A stretch of DNA of 41,997 nt from Pseudomonas sp. CROZ-RG-20F-R04-15 (GCF_022662375.1 NZ_JAKNQL010000036.1:1-41997), one strand, 5' to 3'; counted from the first letter of the stretch, positions 8,992 through 17,876 are shown. A program made the numbers and translations. Notes: generated by a model not told the origin, from the sequence alone.

Positions 8992-9167
8992 AGCCGCGTC
9001 AGTCGAATTTCTGGAAGGTGTTCAGCACGCCGATCGTGATTGCATTGCTCAGTGCATCGGGGTTGTTTGCGGCGTTGTTGGGGGATGGGGTTTGGGATGC
9101 GTTGAGCTGGGTTGGGTTGGGTGTCCCGGCCGTTCTGGCGATCAGGGGATTGCTGCAGCGAAGCTAA
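8988..9167 (+). CDS. Small two-helix membrane protein downstream of PepSY gene
   Basis: This 59-aa protein starts MKPRQSNFWKVF and contains two hydrophobic stretches (about 13-31 and 35-54) joined by a short DGVWD turn. Its ATG overlaps the PepSY stop by 4 bp, so it is translationally coupled and probably part of the iron operon. I do not recognise a named family. A plausible role is an accessory subunit of the PepSY protein, by position only. Confidence 0.72.
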   Translation: MKPRQSNFWKVFSTPIVIALLSASGLFAALLGDGVWDALSWVGLGVPAVLAIRGLLQRS

Positions 9168-9174
9168 AGAAACC

Positions 9175-9264
9175 TGTGGGAGCGAGCCTGCTCGCGAAAG
9201 CGCTCTGACATTCAACACCAATGTTGACTGTACCGACGCCTTCGCGAGCAGGCTCGCTCCCACA
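9175..9264. repeat. REPIN (two inverted REP sequences)
   Basis: GGGAGCGAGCCTGCTCGC and its inverted copy flank about 40 bp of spacer. This is the Pseudomonas REP-doublet form, normally mobilised by a RAYT transposase, which is not in the window. It follows the iron operon and may act as a transcript end or stabiliser. Confidence 0.9.
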
Positions 9265-9341
9265 TTGGTTTTGCGTCGGACGTGAGCAGGTGGCGTTACG
9301 CGCTATGCTGCCCCCTCACTGTCCTGATCGAGACCCTGCCA

Positions 9342-9971
9342 ATGTCCGCCCCCAGCATGACCCTGTACCACAACACGCTCTCTCCGTTCGTGCGCAAAGT
9401 GATGGTGTTGCTGCATGAAACCGGCCAGCAGGATCGCGTCGCGCTGCAAGACTGCGTGCTCAGTCCGGTCAGCCCGAGCGCCGAGCTCAACGCCGATAAT
9501 CCGTTGGGCAAGATCCCCGCCCTGCGTCTGGCCGACGGCCATGTCATCCATGACAGCCGCGTCATCCTCGATTACCTCGACCAGCAGCACGTCGGCAACC
9601 CGCTGATCCCGCGTGAAGGCGCGGCCCGCTGGCGGCGTCTGACCCTGGCCTCGATGGCCGACGGGATCATGGATGCGTCGGTGATGGTGCGTTATGAATT
9701 GGTCCTGCGCGCACCGGAGAAGCATTGGGACGAATGGCTCGAAGCCCAGCGCGACAAGATCCGCCGCGCCCTCGCTGTATTGGAAAAGGAAGCCATCGCC
9801 GAGCTGACCAGCCATTTCGATGTGGCAGCGATCAGCGTCGCCTGTGCGCTGGGTTATCTCGATCTGCGCTTCCCGGATCTGGGCTGGCGTGATGCCAACC
9901 CGCAACTGGCCAACTGGTTTTTTGAAGTGAGTCAGCGACCGTCCATGATCGCCACGATGCCCAAGCCTTAA
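9342..9971 (+). CDS. Glutathione S-transferase family protein
   Basis: This 209-aa protein has an N-terminal thioredoxin-fold GST domain (about 6-85; TLYHNTLSPFVRKVMVLLHETG, then NPLGKIPAL and DSRVILDYLD) and an all-helical C-terminal domain (about 90-205). The SPF at the active-site position suggests a Ser-type GST. ATG at 9342 is used; ATG at 9357 is also possible and neither has a strong ribosome site. It stands alone between two REPINs, so context says nothing about substrate. Detoxification by glutathione conjugation is a family-level inference. Confidence 0.88.
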   Translation: MSAPSMTLYHNTLSPFVRKVMVLLHETGQQDRVALQDCVLSPVSPSAELNADNPLGKIPALRLADGHVIHDSRVILDYLDQQHVGNPLIPREGAARWRRLTLASMADGIMDASVMVRYELVLRAPEKHWDEWLEAQRDKIRRALAVLEKEAIAELTSHFDVAAISVACALGYLDLRFPDLGWRDANPQLANWFFEVSQRPSMIATMPKP

Positions 9972-9993
9972 ATCGGCGGCGCCTGTTCCGGCC

Positions 9994-10082
9994 TCGCGAG
10001 CAGTCTCGCTCCCACATTGGATTTGGGTTTGGCAGAGATTTCTGTTTCAGCACAAATCCTGTGGGAGCGAGCCTGCTCGCGA
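9994..10082. repeat. REPIN, left arm degenerate
   Basis: Inverted REP arms flank a spacer. The left arm reads CGAGCAGTCTCGCTCCCAC, with one substitution relative to the other copies. It lies between the GST gene and creD, which converge here. Confidence 0.85.
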
Positions 10083-10167
10083 ATGCACCACCTCGGTTCC
10101 GGCGGCAGCGCTGCAAAAATCAGTGTCACCAAAACCTCTACCTCCCGCTGATCTTCACGCAACCCGC

Positions 10168-11538
10168 TCATTGCATCGCCCCCACATCAAACTCCAACGG
10201 CTTGCCCGGCTTCTGCCCAATCCCGTACCAATCCAGTTTGCGCGTCAGCACCATAAACACACCGAGCAGACCGAACAGCAACAACGAGCCCATCAGCAAC
10301 GCGTAATCCTCAGCGCTCAACAAGCCATAAAGCAGGCCGTACAGGGCCGCCAATCCCGCCGAAAAACTCAAACCGTGACGCACACTGCGCAGCACGTGGC
10401 AGACATAAAACCCGATCAACAGCACACAAGCACTGGCCGACAACAGATACGCCAGAGCAAAACCAATGTGCTCCGACAACGACAGCAACAGCAGATAAAA
10501 GAACGCCAGCGCCACACCGACCAGCGCGTATTGCACCGGGTGCACAGCAAGACTCTTGAGCACTTCGAACAGGAAGAAACCGGCGAACGTCAGCACGATG
10601 AACAGCAGCGCATATTTGATCGCCCGGTCACTCTTCAGGTACTGATCTACCGGATCGATGAAACTCACACCAAAGCTGCGGCCGTTGAATGCCTCGCAAT
10701 CATTGCCGCTGACGCAACGGCTCATGGCGTCTTGCAGATTGGTGGAGAAAAACGTGGTCTGCCAATCGGCGCTGAAACCCTGATCGTTGATCTCACGCTT
10801 GGCCGGCAGGAAATTGCCGATGAAACTTGGATGCGGCCAATTCGCAGTGAGGCTGACGCTGCTGCTCTTGCCCACCGGCAGCACCTGCAACGAACCGGTG
10901 CCTTGCAGGCGCAAATCGAAACCGAAGCTCAGTTCCGTGGTTTTGCTGGTGTCGAGCAGCGGCAGCGTCACTCGCACACCCTCGCCGAGCCAGCCGACCT
11001 GGGTGCCCGGCACGAAGTCCAGACGCTGGCCATCGAGTTCCAGTTTCAGCGCATTTTCGATGCCGCGAATGTCGCTGATACCGACGGCGAGAAACGGCGC
11101 GTCGAACTGGTAATCAGTGAAGTCTTCCTTGATGCCCAACTGCGCCGGCAATGAGAAATGGCCGTTGATGCGGTTATCGGCGTGGAATAGCCGCGCCTCA
11201 TAAATACCCCGCGCACGCAGTTCGGTTTGCACCTGACCATCGAGTTCGAAACGCTCCGGCAGGAAATACAGACGACCGCGCTCTTCGCTCGGTTCGTCGT
11301 AGCGCTGATTGGTTTTGTCGTTGGTTTTCCAGTTGTGAATCACTTTGCGATACGGCACCACCATCACCGGCCCGCTCAGTTGCTGGCTGTAGCTGGAGCT
11401 GCGGGCAATGTCTTCAAGCACGCCGTCGCGCAACTGTTGGCGATCGTCGATGACGCCGTCGATCATCAGCAGCGGGATCAGCAACAGCAGGATCAGCACG
11501 GCGATGGCGCCGAGCTTGATGGTCAGATTCTTGTTCAT
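10168..11538 (-). CDS. creD: CreD inner-membrane protein
   Basis: This 456-aa protein of the CreD family has an N-terminal helix (about 8-27), a large extracytoplasmic domain (about 28-300) and a C-terminal bundle of about five or six helices (from AIKYALLFIVLTFAGFFLFE to YALLMGSLLLFGLLGVFMVL). CreD is the effector gene of the CreBC two-component system and in Pseudomonas and relatives is tied to envelope stress and beta-lactam response; its molecular function is unknown. The start ATG at 11538 follows AGGGAGAG. It lies 185 bp downstream of creC on the same strand, with a REPIN in the gap. No canonical TTCAC-N6-TTCAC cre tag was seen immediately upstream. Confidence 0.94.
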   Translation of the reverse strand: MNKNLTIKLGAIAVLILLLLIPLLMIDGVIDDRQQLRDGVLEDIARSSSYSQQLSGPVMVVPYRKVIHNWKTNDKTNQRYDEPSEERGRLYFLPERFELDGQVQTELRARGIYEARLFHADNRINGHFSLPAQLGIKEDFTDYQFDAPFLAVGISDIRGIENALKLELDGQRLDFVPGTQVGWLGEGVRVTLPLLDTSKTTELSFGFDLRLQGTGSLQVLPVGKSSSVSLTANWPHPSFIGNFLPAKREINDQGFSADWQTTFFSTNLQDAMSRCVSGNDCEAFNGRSFGVSFIDPVDQYLKSDRAIKYALLFIVLTFAGFFLFEVLKSLAVHPVQYALVGVALAFFYLLLLSLSEHIGFALAYLLSASACVLLIGFYVCHVLRSVRHGLSFSAGLAALYGLLYGLLSAEDYALLMGSLLLFGLLGVFMVLTRKLDWYGIGQKPGKPLEFDVGAMQ

Positions 11539-11633
11539 GGGACTCTCCCTGTTTGGATGGGCAGAGTCTGGTGATCGGGTGTGGGGGGTTTGTGGGGGGA
11601 ATATGGAGATTGTGTGGAGACTTCACTGGCCCC

Positions 11634-11708
11634 TTCGCGAGCAGGCTCGCTCCCACATTGGATCTGTGTCGTTCACAAATCCCCTGTGGGAGCGAGCCTG
11701 CTCGCGAA
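11634..11708. repeat. REPIN between creC and creD
   Basis: Two inverted REP arms (GCGAGCAGGCTCGCTCCCAC and inverse) with a short spacer of about 32 bp lie in the creC-creD gap, where they may weaken readthrough. Confidence 0.9.
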
Positions 11709-11723
11709 GGCCGCGCCTCGGTA

Positions 11724-13142
11724 TCAAGACAGGCGCAATGTCACTTCCACACCGCTTTCGACATTGCGGATCTGCATCGACCCACCATGCAACTTGACCA
11801 CTTCTTCAACAAAGTTAAGCCCCAACCCGGTGCTTTTGCGCCCACTGTCCGGACGCGGCAATGAGTAGAAACGCTCGGTCAAACGCGGCAAGGCGTAGTC
11901 AGGAATCGGCGCCGTTTCATTGAACAATCGAAATTCGGTCTGCTCGCCAACCCGCTCGGCACTGAAACGCAGCAGCCCCTGAACCGGGGTGAAATCCAGC
12001 GCATTCTCCAACAAGTTACCCAACGCCTGACGCAGCAGAAACGGCTCGCCAATCAGCAGCAGATCCGCCGCAATAGCCTGTTCGATGCGCAACTGCTTAC
12101 CTTCAATCCGCGCCGCCTGCCCTTGCAGCAACTCATCGACCAACACCGTCAACGGCACGGCGACCCGCTCCTCCAAGCCTTGACGTTGTTCAACCTGGGC
12201 CAGATTGAGCAAGCGTTCGATCAACTGCTGCATCCGCACACTTTCGCTGTCGATGTTGCCGACAAAGCGCAGTCGCTGAACCGGCGGCATGTCGCCTTGC
12301 AGCAACTCCGCCGCGCCACGAATCGCCGCCAGCGGACTTTTCAGTTCATGGGTCAGCGTGTGCACATAGCGCTCGACGTAAGCCTTGCCTTCCAGTTGCG
12401 TACGCATCTGCTCCACAGCGGTGGCGAGCTGTTCCAGTTCACCGCCACGGTAATGCGGCACCTCAACGCGCCGGCCTTCGCTGACCGCCTGGGCATAACC
12501 GGTCAACCGGTGCAGCGCACGGCTCAGCCACCACGACAGCAATGCGCCAAAGAGCAGACCGAGTCCGATCAATCCGGCGCCATAAAACAGCAAGCGCCGC
12601 TCGGTGCGATCGACATACGGCTGCAATGAGCTGTTGGGTTTGGCCACGGTGACCACACCGATGATCTTGCCGTTGTCGCGGATCGGCGCGCCGACGTGCA
12701 TCACCGACGAGCTGGCGTCATCCGGATCGCTGCGGCTCGAACGTGCGCCGTATTCACCGCGCAACGTCAGGTAGACGTCGTTCCAGCGCGAGTAATCCTG
12801 ACCGACCGCGACGCCACTGGAATCGAGCACGACGATGCCCTTGGCGTCAGTGACGTAGATACGGTGGTTGACCTGATTTTTCGGCAAGCCCCAAATCGTT
12901 GCTTGCGGCTGGCGCTCGCCATACGCGCGCAGCAGTTCGGGCCAGCGGTTCTCACTGAGGGTGCCAGCCTTGAAATCATCGCGCAGGATTTCTGCCATCA
13001 GGTTGGCGGTATCGACCAGGGTTTCTTCGGTGGACTGACGCACGCCGGGGCGGATTTCCTCCATCACCGTGTTGAGCACAAAATAACCGGTGAGGCCGAC
13101 AAACAGCACATACACCAGAAAGATCCGCAGCCCCAGCGACAT
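11724..13142 (-). CDS. creC: CreC sensor histidine kinase
   Basis: This 472-aa inner-membrane kinase has TM1 at about 5-25, a periplasmic sensor (about 26-180; includes the dCache/PAS-like IYVTDAKGIVVLDSSG), TM2 at about 183-207, HAMP, a HisKA domain with the H-box LTHELKSPLAAIRG, and a HATPase domain with N-box LRQALGNLLENALDF and G-box GLGLNFVEEVVKLHGG. It phosphorylates CreB. The start ATG shares one base with the creB stop (TGATG), so translation is coupled. The creB-creC-creD order confirms the name. Confidence 0.95.
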   Translation of the reverse strand: MSLGLRIFLVYVLFVGLTGYFVLNTVMEEIRPGVRQSTEETLVDTANLMAEILRDDFKAGTLSENRWPELLRAYGERQPQATIWGLPKNQVNHRIYVTDAKGIVVLDSSGVAVGQDYSRWNDVYLTLRGEYGARSSRSDPDDASSSVMHVGAPIRDNGKIIGVVTVAKPNSSLQPYVDRTERRLLFYGAGLIGLGLLFGALLSWWLSRALHRLTGYAQAVSEGRRVEVPHYRGGELEQLATAVEQMRTQLEGKAYVERYVHTLTHELKSPLAAIRGAAELLQGDMPPVQRLRFVGNIDSESVRMQQLIERLLNLAQVEQRQGLEERVAVPLTVLVDELLQGQAARIEGKQLRIEQAIAADLLLIGEPFLLRQALGNLLENALDFTPVQGLLRFSAERVGEQTEFRLFNETAPIPDYALPRLTERFYSLPRPDSGRKSTGLGLNFVEEVVKLHGGSMQIRNVESGVEVTLRLS

Positions 13143-13822
13143 CAGCTGTGCCCCGGGCTGTAGCTGTAACCGAGGCCGCGATGGGTCTGGATCGGCTCGG
13201 CGTCGGCGCGCACCAGACGCAGTTTGGCGCGTACGCTTTTGATGTGACTGTCGATGCTGCGCTCGTAGCCGGCGTCGGCGGCGACGCCTAGCGCATCAAG
13301 TAATTGTTCGCGGCTGAACACCCGTTCGGGTTGTTCGAGCAGGCATTGCAACAGGCGGAATTCGTGGCGGGTCAGGCTCAGGTTCTGGCCGCGATAACTG
13401 ATTTGCACACGTTCAGGATCGACCCGAAACAGCGCTGAAGTGGCTTCAATCGTGGGGCGCGGCGCCATGCGTTTGAGAATGGCCTTCACCCGCGCAGCGA
13501 CTTCACGCGGACTGAACGGCTTGACCACGTAGTCGTCGGCGCCGATCTCCAGGCCCACCACACGATCGATCTCGGCATCGCGGGCGCTGAGAAACAGCAC
13601 CGGCACTTCGCTGAAGCGCCGCAGTTGCTTGCAGGTCTCGAAACCGCTGATGTCCGGCAGGCCAATGTCGAGGATGATCAGATCGGCCGGGGTCTGCCGC
13701 TGATGCTCCAGCGCCGCCGCGCCGAGGCACAGCCACGTGGTGCTGAAGCCCTCGCCCTGCAAGGCAAAAATCAGCGTGTCGGCAATCGCCGCTTCGTCTT
13801 CGACAATCAGAATATGAGGCAT
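13142..13822 (-). CDS. creB: CreB response regulator (OmpR family)
   Basis: This 226-aa protein has a receiver domain (about 1-120; acidic pair in VEDE, phospho-acceptor D52 in LDIGLPD, Lys in VKPFSPRE) and an OmpR-type winged-helix DNA-binding domain (about 130-224; LTRHEFRLLQCLLEQPERVFSREQLLD and RSIDSHIKSVRAKL). It is the first gene of creBCD and should activate creD. It lies 72 bp downstream of the retropepsin-like gene on the same strand, so it may have its own promoter or be read from that gene. Confidence 0.95.
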   Translation of the reverse strand: MPHILIVEDEAAIADTLIFALQGEGFSTTWLCLGAAALEHQRQTPADLIILDIGLPDISGFETCKQLRRFSEVPVLFLSARDAEIDRVVGLEIGADDYVVKPFSPREVAARVKAILKRMAPRPTIEATSALFRVDPERVQISYRGQNLSLTRHEFRLLQCLLEQPERVFSREQLLDALGVAADAGYERSIDSHIKSVRAKLRLVRADAEPIQTHRGLGYSYSPGHS

Positions 13823-13894
13823 GGCGTCCGAGCCCGTGGTTGAGTGCGCGAACGGTGCCCCAAGCCTGACGTTACGTCAATGAGACCACTTGGT

Positions 13895-14398
13895 TCAGCA
13901 GTCCGGCTTGTCGGCCGTAAAACGACGCGCCGGGTTCACCGCTGCGCCAAATTCGCGCAAGGCCTTGGCACCGATCAACAGCGGGTAGTTGAAGTTGCTG
14001 CGGTCGGTCAGGTTGACCTCAACGGTACGCTTGACGTTGCCCAGGCACAGCTCCAGATCGACCACCGGGCGTTTGGCGACTTCGGTGCTTTCGCCCTCAT
14101 CCTCTTCGTCCGAGCGGCTTTTGATCTTGCTGATCCGCGCGACCTTGTGTTCGTAGACCTTGTTGCTGGCGTCCTTGGTACCGAGGCGGAAACGCACCCA
14201 GTCGTCGCCGTCACGGGTGAAGGTTTCGATGTCCTTGGCCGACAGCGAGGCGGTAAGTGCGCCGGTGTCCATCTTGGCCTTGAGCACTTCACCGCCGATT
14301 TCCGGCAGTGCGATGTATTCGTAGCGCCCGTACAGGGTCGGCTCGGCGGCCATGACCGGCAGGGCGACGAGGGCAAACAGTGCAAGGAGGGATTTCAC
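13895..14398 (-). CDS. Periplasmic retropepsin-like protein (putative 'ATP-dependent zinc protease' family)
   Basis: This 167-aa protein starts with a signal peptide (about 1-18, cut near VMAA/EP). It then has a small aspartic-protease-like fold with the DTGA motif at D44 (KMDTGALTASLSA) and a second half containing LLIGAKALREFG. The Pfam family carries the name ATP-dependent zinc protease, but the sequence shows a pepsin-like Asp motif and no zinc motif. The GTG start at 14398 follows AAGGAAG at good spacing. It precedes creB on the same strand. Enzyme activity and substrate are unknown. Confidence 0.82.
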   Translation of the reverse strand: MKSLLALFALVALPVMAAEPTLYGRYEYIALPEIGGEVLKAKMDTGALTASLSAKDIETFTRDGDDWVRFRLGTKDASNKVYEHKVARISKIKSRSDEEDEGESTEVAKRPVVDLELCLGNVKRTVEVNLTDRSNFNYPLLIGAKALREFGAAVNPARRFTADKPDC

Positions 14399-14480
14399 GT
14401 AAGGGGCTTCCTTGGAAATTGAGGGCGGCAGATTGGGATTTTAGACACCCATTGAGGCATTCGTTCGCCTTGAAATCGCT

Positions 14481-14572
14481 TTCGCGAGCAGGCTCGCTCC
14501 CACAGGGTTTTGTGTTGAGCGCACATTTTCAATACACCTGAATCCAGTGTGGGAGCGAGCCTGCTCGCGAAG
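14481..14572. repeat. REPIN
   Basis: Two inverted REP arms flank about 45 bp. The element lies in the divergent gap between the retropepsin-like gene and the acyltransferase gene, an unusual place because it sits near two promoters. Confidence 0.9.
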
Positions 14573-14704
14573 AGGCCAGCACATTCAGCACAACGCTTGA
14601 GCCAAGCATACCCAGCCAAAAGTGAAACATTCGTCACCAGCGATTTGGCCTGTCGCGCGAAGCTGCTTATCATGGCGCGCCCATCCGTTTGCAAAGAGTT
14701 GCTT

Positions 14705-15592
14705 ATGCGCCGCCTGCTCACCGGCTGTTTCGTCACCTTGCTGCTGTTGCTCAACACCCTGATCCTGATCGGGCCGTTGCTGGTGTTTGCCCTGCTCAAA
14801 CTGATCGCACCAGGCCGCTGGCGCGATTACGCGTCGGCGGCGGTAATGTGGATCGCCGAGACCTGGGCCGAGATCGACAAGCTGATTTTCCGCCTGTGCA
14901 TTCCCACCCAATGGGACATTCGCGGCGGTGAAGACCTGCGCAGCGACACCTCGTATCTGGTAGTCAGTAACCACCAATCGTGGGTCGACATTCCGGCGCT
15001 GATCCAGACCCTCAACCGACGCACGCCGTTCTTCAAATTCTTCCTCAAGAAAGAGCTGATCTGGGTGCCGTTTCTGGGGCTGGCGTGGTGGGCGCTGGAT
15101 TACCCGTTCATGAAGCGCTACACCAAGGCATTCCTGGCGAAGAACCCGGAGCTGGCGGGCAAGGATCTGGAAATCACCAGACAGGCCTGCGAGCTGTTCA
15201 AGCGTCAGCCGGTGACCGTGGTGAATTATCTGGAAGGCACGCGCTACACCGCCGCGAAAAGCGCGCAGCAGCAATCACCGTTCAACCACTTGCTCAAGCC
15301 CAAGGCTGGCGGCGTGGCCTTTGTGTTGGCGGCGATGGGTGAACAGCTGGATGCGATTCTCGACGTCACCGTGGTTTATCCACAGGCGAAAATCCCGGGG
15401 TTCTGGGATTTGATCAGCGGCAACGTGCCGCGCGTGATCATCGACATCAAGACCCGCGAACTCGACCCGGCGCTGTGGCAGGGTGATTACGAGAATGATC
15501 CGGTGTTTCGCGAGAAGGTCCAGAGCTGGGTCAACCAGCTCTGGAACGAGAAAGATCAGCGCATCGCCGAACTGCGCAGCGAGCGCCGCTGA
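14705..15592 (+). CDS. YihG-like 1-acyl-glycerol-3-phosphate acyltransferase
   Basis: This 295-aa membrane acyltransferase has an N-terminal helix (about 8-35). The PlsC-family motif NHQSWVD is at residues 89-95 (catalytic H90, D95), KKELIWVPFLGLAWWALDYPFMKRY at 115-139, and EGTR at 177-180. It should transfer a fatty acyl chain to a lysophospholipid such as lysophosphatidic acid. The KELIWVPFLGL...MKRY signature and length match E. coli YihG rather than PlsC. The start at 14705 has AGAG upstream. Its stop is a single base from the stop of the convergent DUF2780 gene. Confidence 0.9.
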   Translation: MRRLLTGCFVTLLLLLNTLILIGPLLVFALLKLIAPGRWRDYASAAVMWIAETWAEIDKLIFRLCIPTQWDIRGGEDLRSDTSYLVVSNHQSWVDIPALIQTLNRRTPFFKFFLKKELIWVPFLGLAWWALDYPFMKRYTKAFLAKNPELAGKDLEITRQACELFKRQPVTVVNYLEGTRYTAAKSAQQQSPFNHLLKPKAGGVAFVLAAMGEQLDAILDVTVVYPQAKIPGFWDLISGNVPRVIIDIKTRELDPALWQGDYENDPVFREKVQSWVNQLWNEKDQRIAELRSERR

Positions 15593-15593
15593 A

Positions 15594-16151
15594 TCAGCTA
15601 CCGGTGCCGGCGCCCCAGATGCTGCCCAGGCTTTGCAACAGCGGGCCGCCGACGCCTTGGTCACCCAAGTACTTGAGCAGCACCGGGGCAAACTGGCCGA
15701 CCATGCCGCTGTCCATGCCCAAGGCACCGAAAGCGTTGTTCAGGTCATTGGTGTCCTTGACGTTGCCCAGGGCGTTTTCCAGACCGGCGGACTTGCCGGA
15801 CTGACCGAGCAACCCGCTCAACGCCGCCAGGTTACCGCTACCGCCCGACAGCTTGTCGATGCCCGGTACTTCCTTGGCCAACTGCGAATAATCGGTGCTG
15901 CTCAATTGGTTCTTGGCCAGGCCGAGCATGGCGCTGGTGCCGCCGACAGCTTGCTGCGGCGTAACTCCCAGACCGGTGACGGCTTGCAGCAGACCGGCGG
16001 TTTCCGAGGTCGGCGCGGCAGCGGTGGCAGCGTTGCCACCCTGCATGCTCGAAGCCGCCTTGGTCACATCGTCGAGGCTGAAACCGGCGAACACCGGGCT
16101 GGCCGCAAGGGTCATCAGTGAAGCCAAGGCAATACCGCGTGAAATCTTCAT
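15594..16151 (-). CDS. DUF2780 (VcgC/VcgE-like) secreted protein
   Basis: This 185-aa protein starts with a clear signal peptide (about 1-22, ending PVFAG). The rest is Gly/Ala/Ser/Leu-rich with repeated LxGLLGQSG, NALGNVKD and LGALGMDSGMV patterns, typical of DUF2780. Function is unknown. It converges with the acyltransferase gene, with one base between stops and no visible terminator. Confidence 0.83.
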   Translation of the reverse strand: MKISRGIALASLMTLAASPVFAGFSLDDVTKAASSMQGGNAATAAAPTSETAGLLQAVTGLGVTPQQAVGGTSAMLGLAKNQLSSTDYSQLAKEVPGIDKLSGGSGNLAALSGLLGQSGKSAGLENALGNVKDTNDLNNAFGALGMDSGMVGQFAPVLLKYLGDQGVGGPLLQSLGSIWGAGTGS

Positions 16152-16301
16152 TCAGACATCCTCTTGCGCTGTGAAAACCACCCGTTGAGCGGGCAGCGAA
16201 ACTGCCGGTTTGACCGAGTATCTGCCGGCATGTTCCGGCGCGGCGCATCCATTTTCGTCCGGCCTGCGTATATAAAACGTGAAATCCCGGACACCCTCGT
16301 G

Positions 16302-16937
16302 ATGAATGGCACAACCGCTGTCGCTGAACTAGCCTGTGAACAGTCCGAGCCCAGCCCTCGTCGCTCGACCTTTGCCTGGAGAGTCGTCATTCCCATCGCC
16401 GACACCGATCAGCTGCGACAGTTGTTGGCCCAGTGTTCACTGGGTGATCGTCGCGCCTTCGAAACGCTCTATCGCAGCGTCGGCCCACGCCTGCATGGCG
16501 TCGCGCTGCGCTTCATGGGCCGCGCGGATCTCGCCGAAGAAGTGCTGCAGGAAGCCTTCGTGCGCATCTGGAACAACGCCTCGCGCTACGAAGCGCACCT
16601 GTCGGCACCGCTGACCTGGATGATCAACATCACCCGCAATCAGGCCATCGACCAGTTGCGCAAACATCGTGACCGGCCACTGACCGACCTCGAACAGGAC
16701 GCCCTGCCGGACGAAAGCCCTTCAGCGCATGATCAGTTGAACAGCGCCCGCGAGGCTCAGACGTTGAACCGCTGTCTGGACACCCTTGAAAGCATGCAGC
16801 GCCAATCGATCACCGTGGCCTACTTTCAGGGATTGTCATGCACGGAACTCGCCGAACATCTCGCCACGCCACTGGGGACGGTGAAATCGTGGATCCGCCG
16901 TGGCATGGAACGTCTGCGCCGGTGCCTTGAATCATGA
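16302..16937 (+). CDS. ECF sigma factor (SigK/RpoE-like) paired with RskA-like anti-sigma
   Basis: The product has sigma region 2 (LAQCSLGDRRAFETLYRSVGPRLHGVALRFMGRADLAEEVLQEAFVRIWNNASRY) and region 4 (LESMQRQSITVAYFQGLSCTELAEHLATPLGTVKSWIRRGMERLRRCL). It should direct transcription of an envelope-stress regulon when its anti-sigma lets go. The start is uncertain: ATG at 16302 gives 211 aa with about 39 residues before the conserved part. A good ribosome site (GGAGAG near 16378) sits just before an ATT codon at 16390, closer to the usual family start. Its stop overlaps the anti-sigma gene by 4 bp. Confidence 0.87.
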   Translation: MNGTTAVAELACEQSEPSPRRSTFAWRVVIPIADTDQLRQLLAQCSLGDRRAFETLYRSVGPRLHGVALRFMGRADLAEEVLQEAFVRIWNNASRYEAHLSAPLTWMINITRNQAIDQLRKHRDRPLTDLEQDALPDESPSAHDQLNSAREAQTLNRCLDTLESMQRQSITVAYFQGLSCTELAEHLATPLGTVKSWIRRGMERLRRCLES

Positions 16938-17608
16938 ACTACCAGACCCCTGCCCTGCGCCGCGCCCTCGCTGCCGATTACGCCATCGGCCTGATGTCCG
17001 CGCCAGCGCGGCGGCGGTTTGAGCAATTGCTGCTGGACGACGCATTGTTGCGAGCTGAAGTGGCGCAATGGCAGGAAAGCCTCGCCTCTCTCACCCAAAC
17101 ACTTCCGGAACATCCCGTACCCGACCGAGTGTGGCAAGGCATTACCGCGCGGATCGAACCGCAAGTGCTGCATGTGCCCGAGAAGCGGCCGTTCTGGAAC
17201 TGGCTACGGGTTACCGCTGCACTGTGTTCGATCGTGGTGCTGGTGTTCCTCGGCTCGCTGTACAACCGCGACGACGCCCGCTACCGCGCCACCCTGCTGA
17301 CCGCCGATGCGCAACCGGCGCTGAAGGTCGAGGCACATGCGGATTATCTGCAGGTCGAGCCGTTGACATTGGCGGCGGTTGATGCGGATCGCAGCCTGGA
17401 ACTGTGGGCGATTCCGGCGGATGGCAAACCGATTTCCCTCGGCGTTATTCCGGCGGGTGGCAAAGGCAAGGTTGAGTTGAGCGAAGCGCAGAAGGTGTTG
17501 ATCGGCAAACCGATTGCTTTGGCGGTCAGTCTGGAACCTAAAGGTGGTTCGCCGACCGGACAGCCGACTGGGCCGGTGCTGTATCAAGGGACGTTGGCGG
17601 CCCTTTGA
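16934..17608 (+). CDS. RskA-family anti-sigma factor
   Basis: This 224-aa protein has a short cytoplasmic N-terminal sigma-binding region (about 1-85; ALAADYAIGLMSAPARRRFEQLLLDD, of the type seen before RskA domains), one helix (about 94-113, VTAALCSIVVLVFLGSLY) and an extracytoplasmic RskA C-terminal domain (LELWAIPADGKPISLGVIPAGGKG). It should hold the upstream sigma factor at the membrane. The ATG overlaps the sigma stop. A family C repeat follows directly. Confidence 0.88.
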   Translation: MNYQTPALRRALAADYAIGLMSAPARRRFEQLLLDDALLRAEVAQWQESLASLTQTLPEHPVPDRVWQGITARIEPQVLHVPEKRPFWNWLRVTAALCSIVVLVFLGSLYNRDDARYRATLLTADAQPALKVEAHADYLQVEPLTLAAVDADRSLELWAIPADGKPISLGVIPAGGKGKVELSEAQKVLIGKPIALAVSLEPKGGSPTGQPTGPVLYQGTLAAL

Positions 17609-17615
17609 AGCAAAG

Positions 17616-17813
17616 CCCCTCACCCTAGCCCTCTCCCAGAGGGAGAGGGGACTGACCGGGGGATATTGACGCAATACGCCGACGTGGAAGACTTGCGTTG
17701 AATCCATAGTCGACTCGATATTTCAGGTCGATGAACGACGCAAGTCACCTCGGTCGGCCCCCTCTCCCTCTGGGAGAGGGCTGGGCGGGCGGCGTTCCGA
17801 TGAGGGTAGCTTT
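17616..17813. repeat. Family C repeat with alternative right tail
   Basis: It has the usual left end (CCCCTCACCCTAGCCCTCTC) and central block, but after the right GGGAGAGGG it continues CTGGGCGGGCGGCGTTCCGA instead of the usual CTGGGGTGAGGG. The same alternative tail occurs in inverse orientation at 41795-41827. Confidence 0.8.
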
Positions 17814-17829
17814 TGACCTTGCCTTCCCA

Positions 17830-17856
17830 CAAAAAACGGCGACCCTGAGGTCGCCG
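17830..17856 (-). terminator. Intrinsic terminator after the fdhA 3' remnant
   Basis: Read on the minus strand, an 8-bp stem CGGCGACC/GGTCGCCG with a 4-nt loop is followed by six T. It has the same layout as the terminator after intact fdhA (18639-18665) but a different stem sequence. Confidence 0.8.
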
Positions 17857-17876
17857 CTTTGTATTGCGCTTAAGCC

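Noticed and set aside
11539..11640. A cre-tag (TTCAC-N6-TTCAC) for CreB upstream of creD
   Set aside because: One TTCAC lies near 11621, but the second half at the right spacing reads CTTCG, so the site is not supported.
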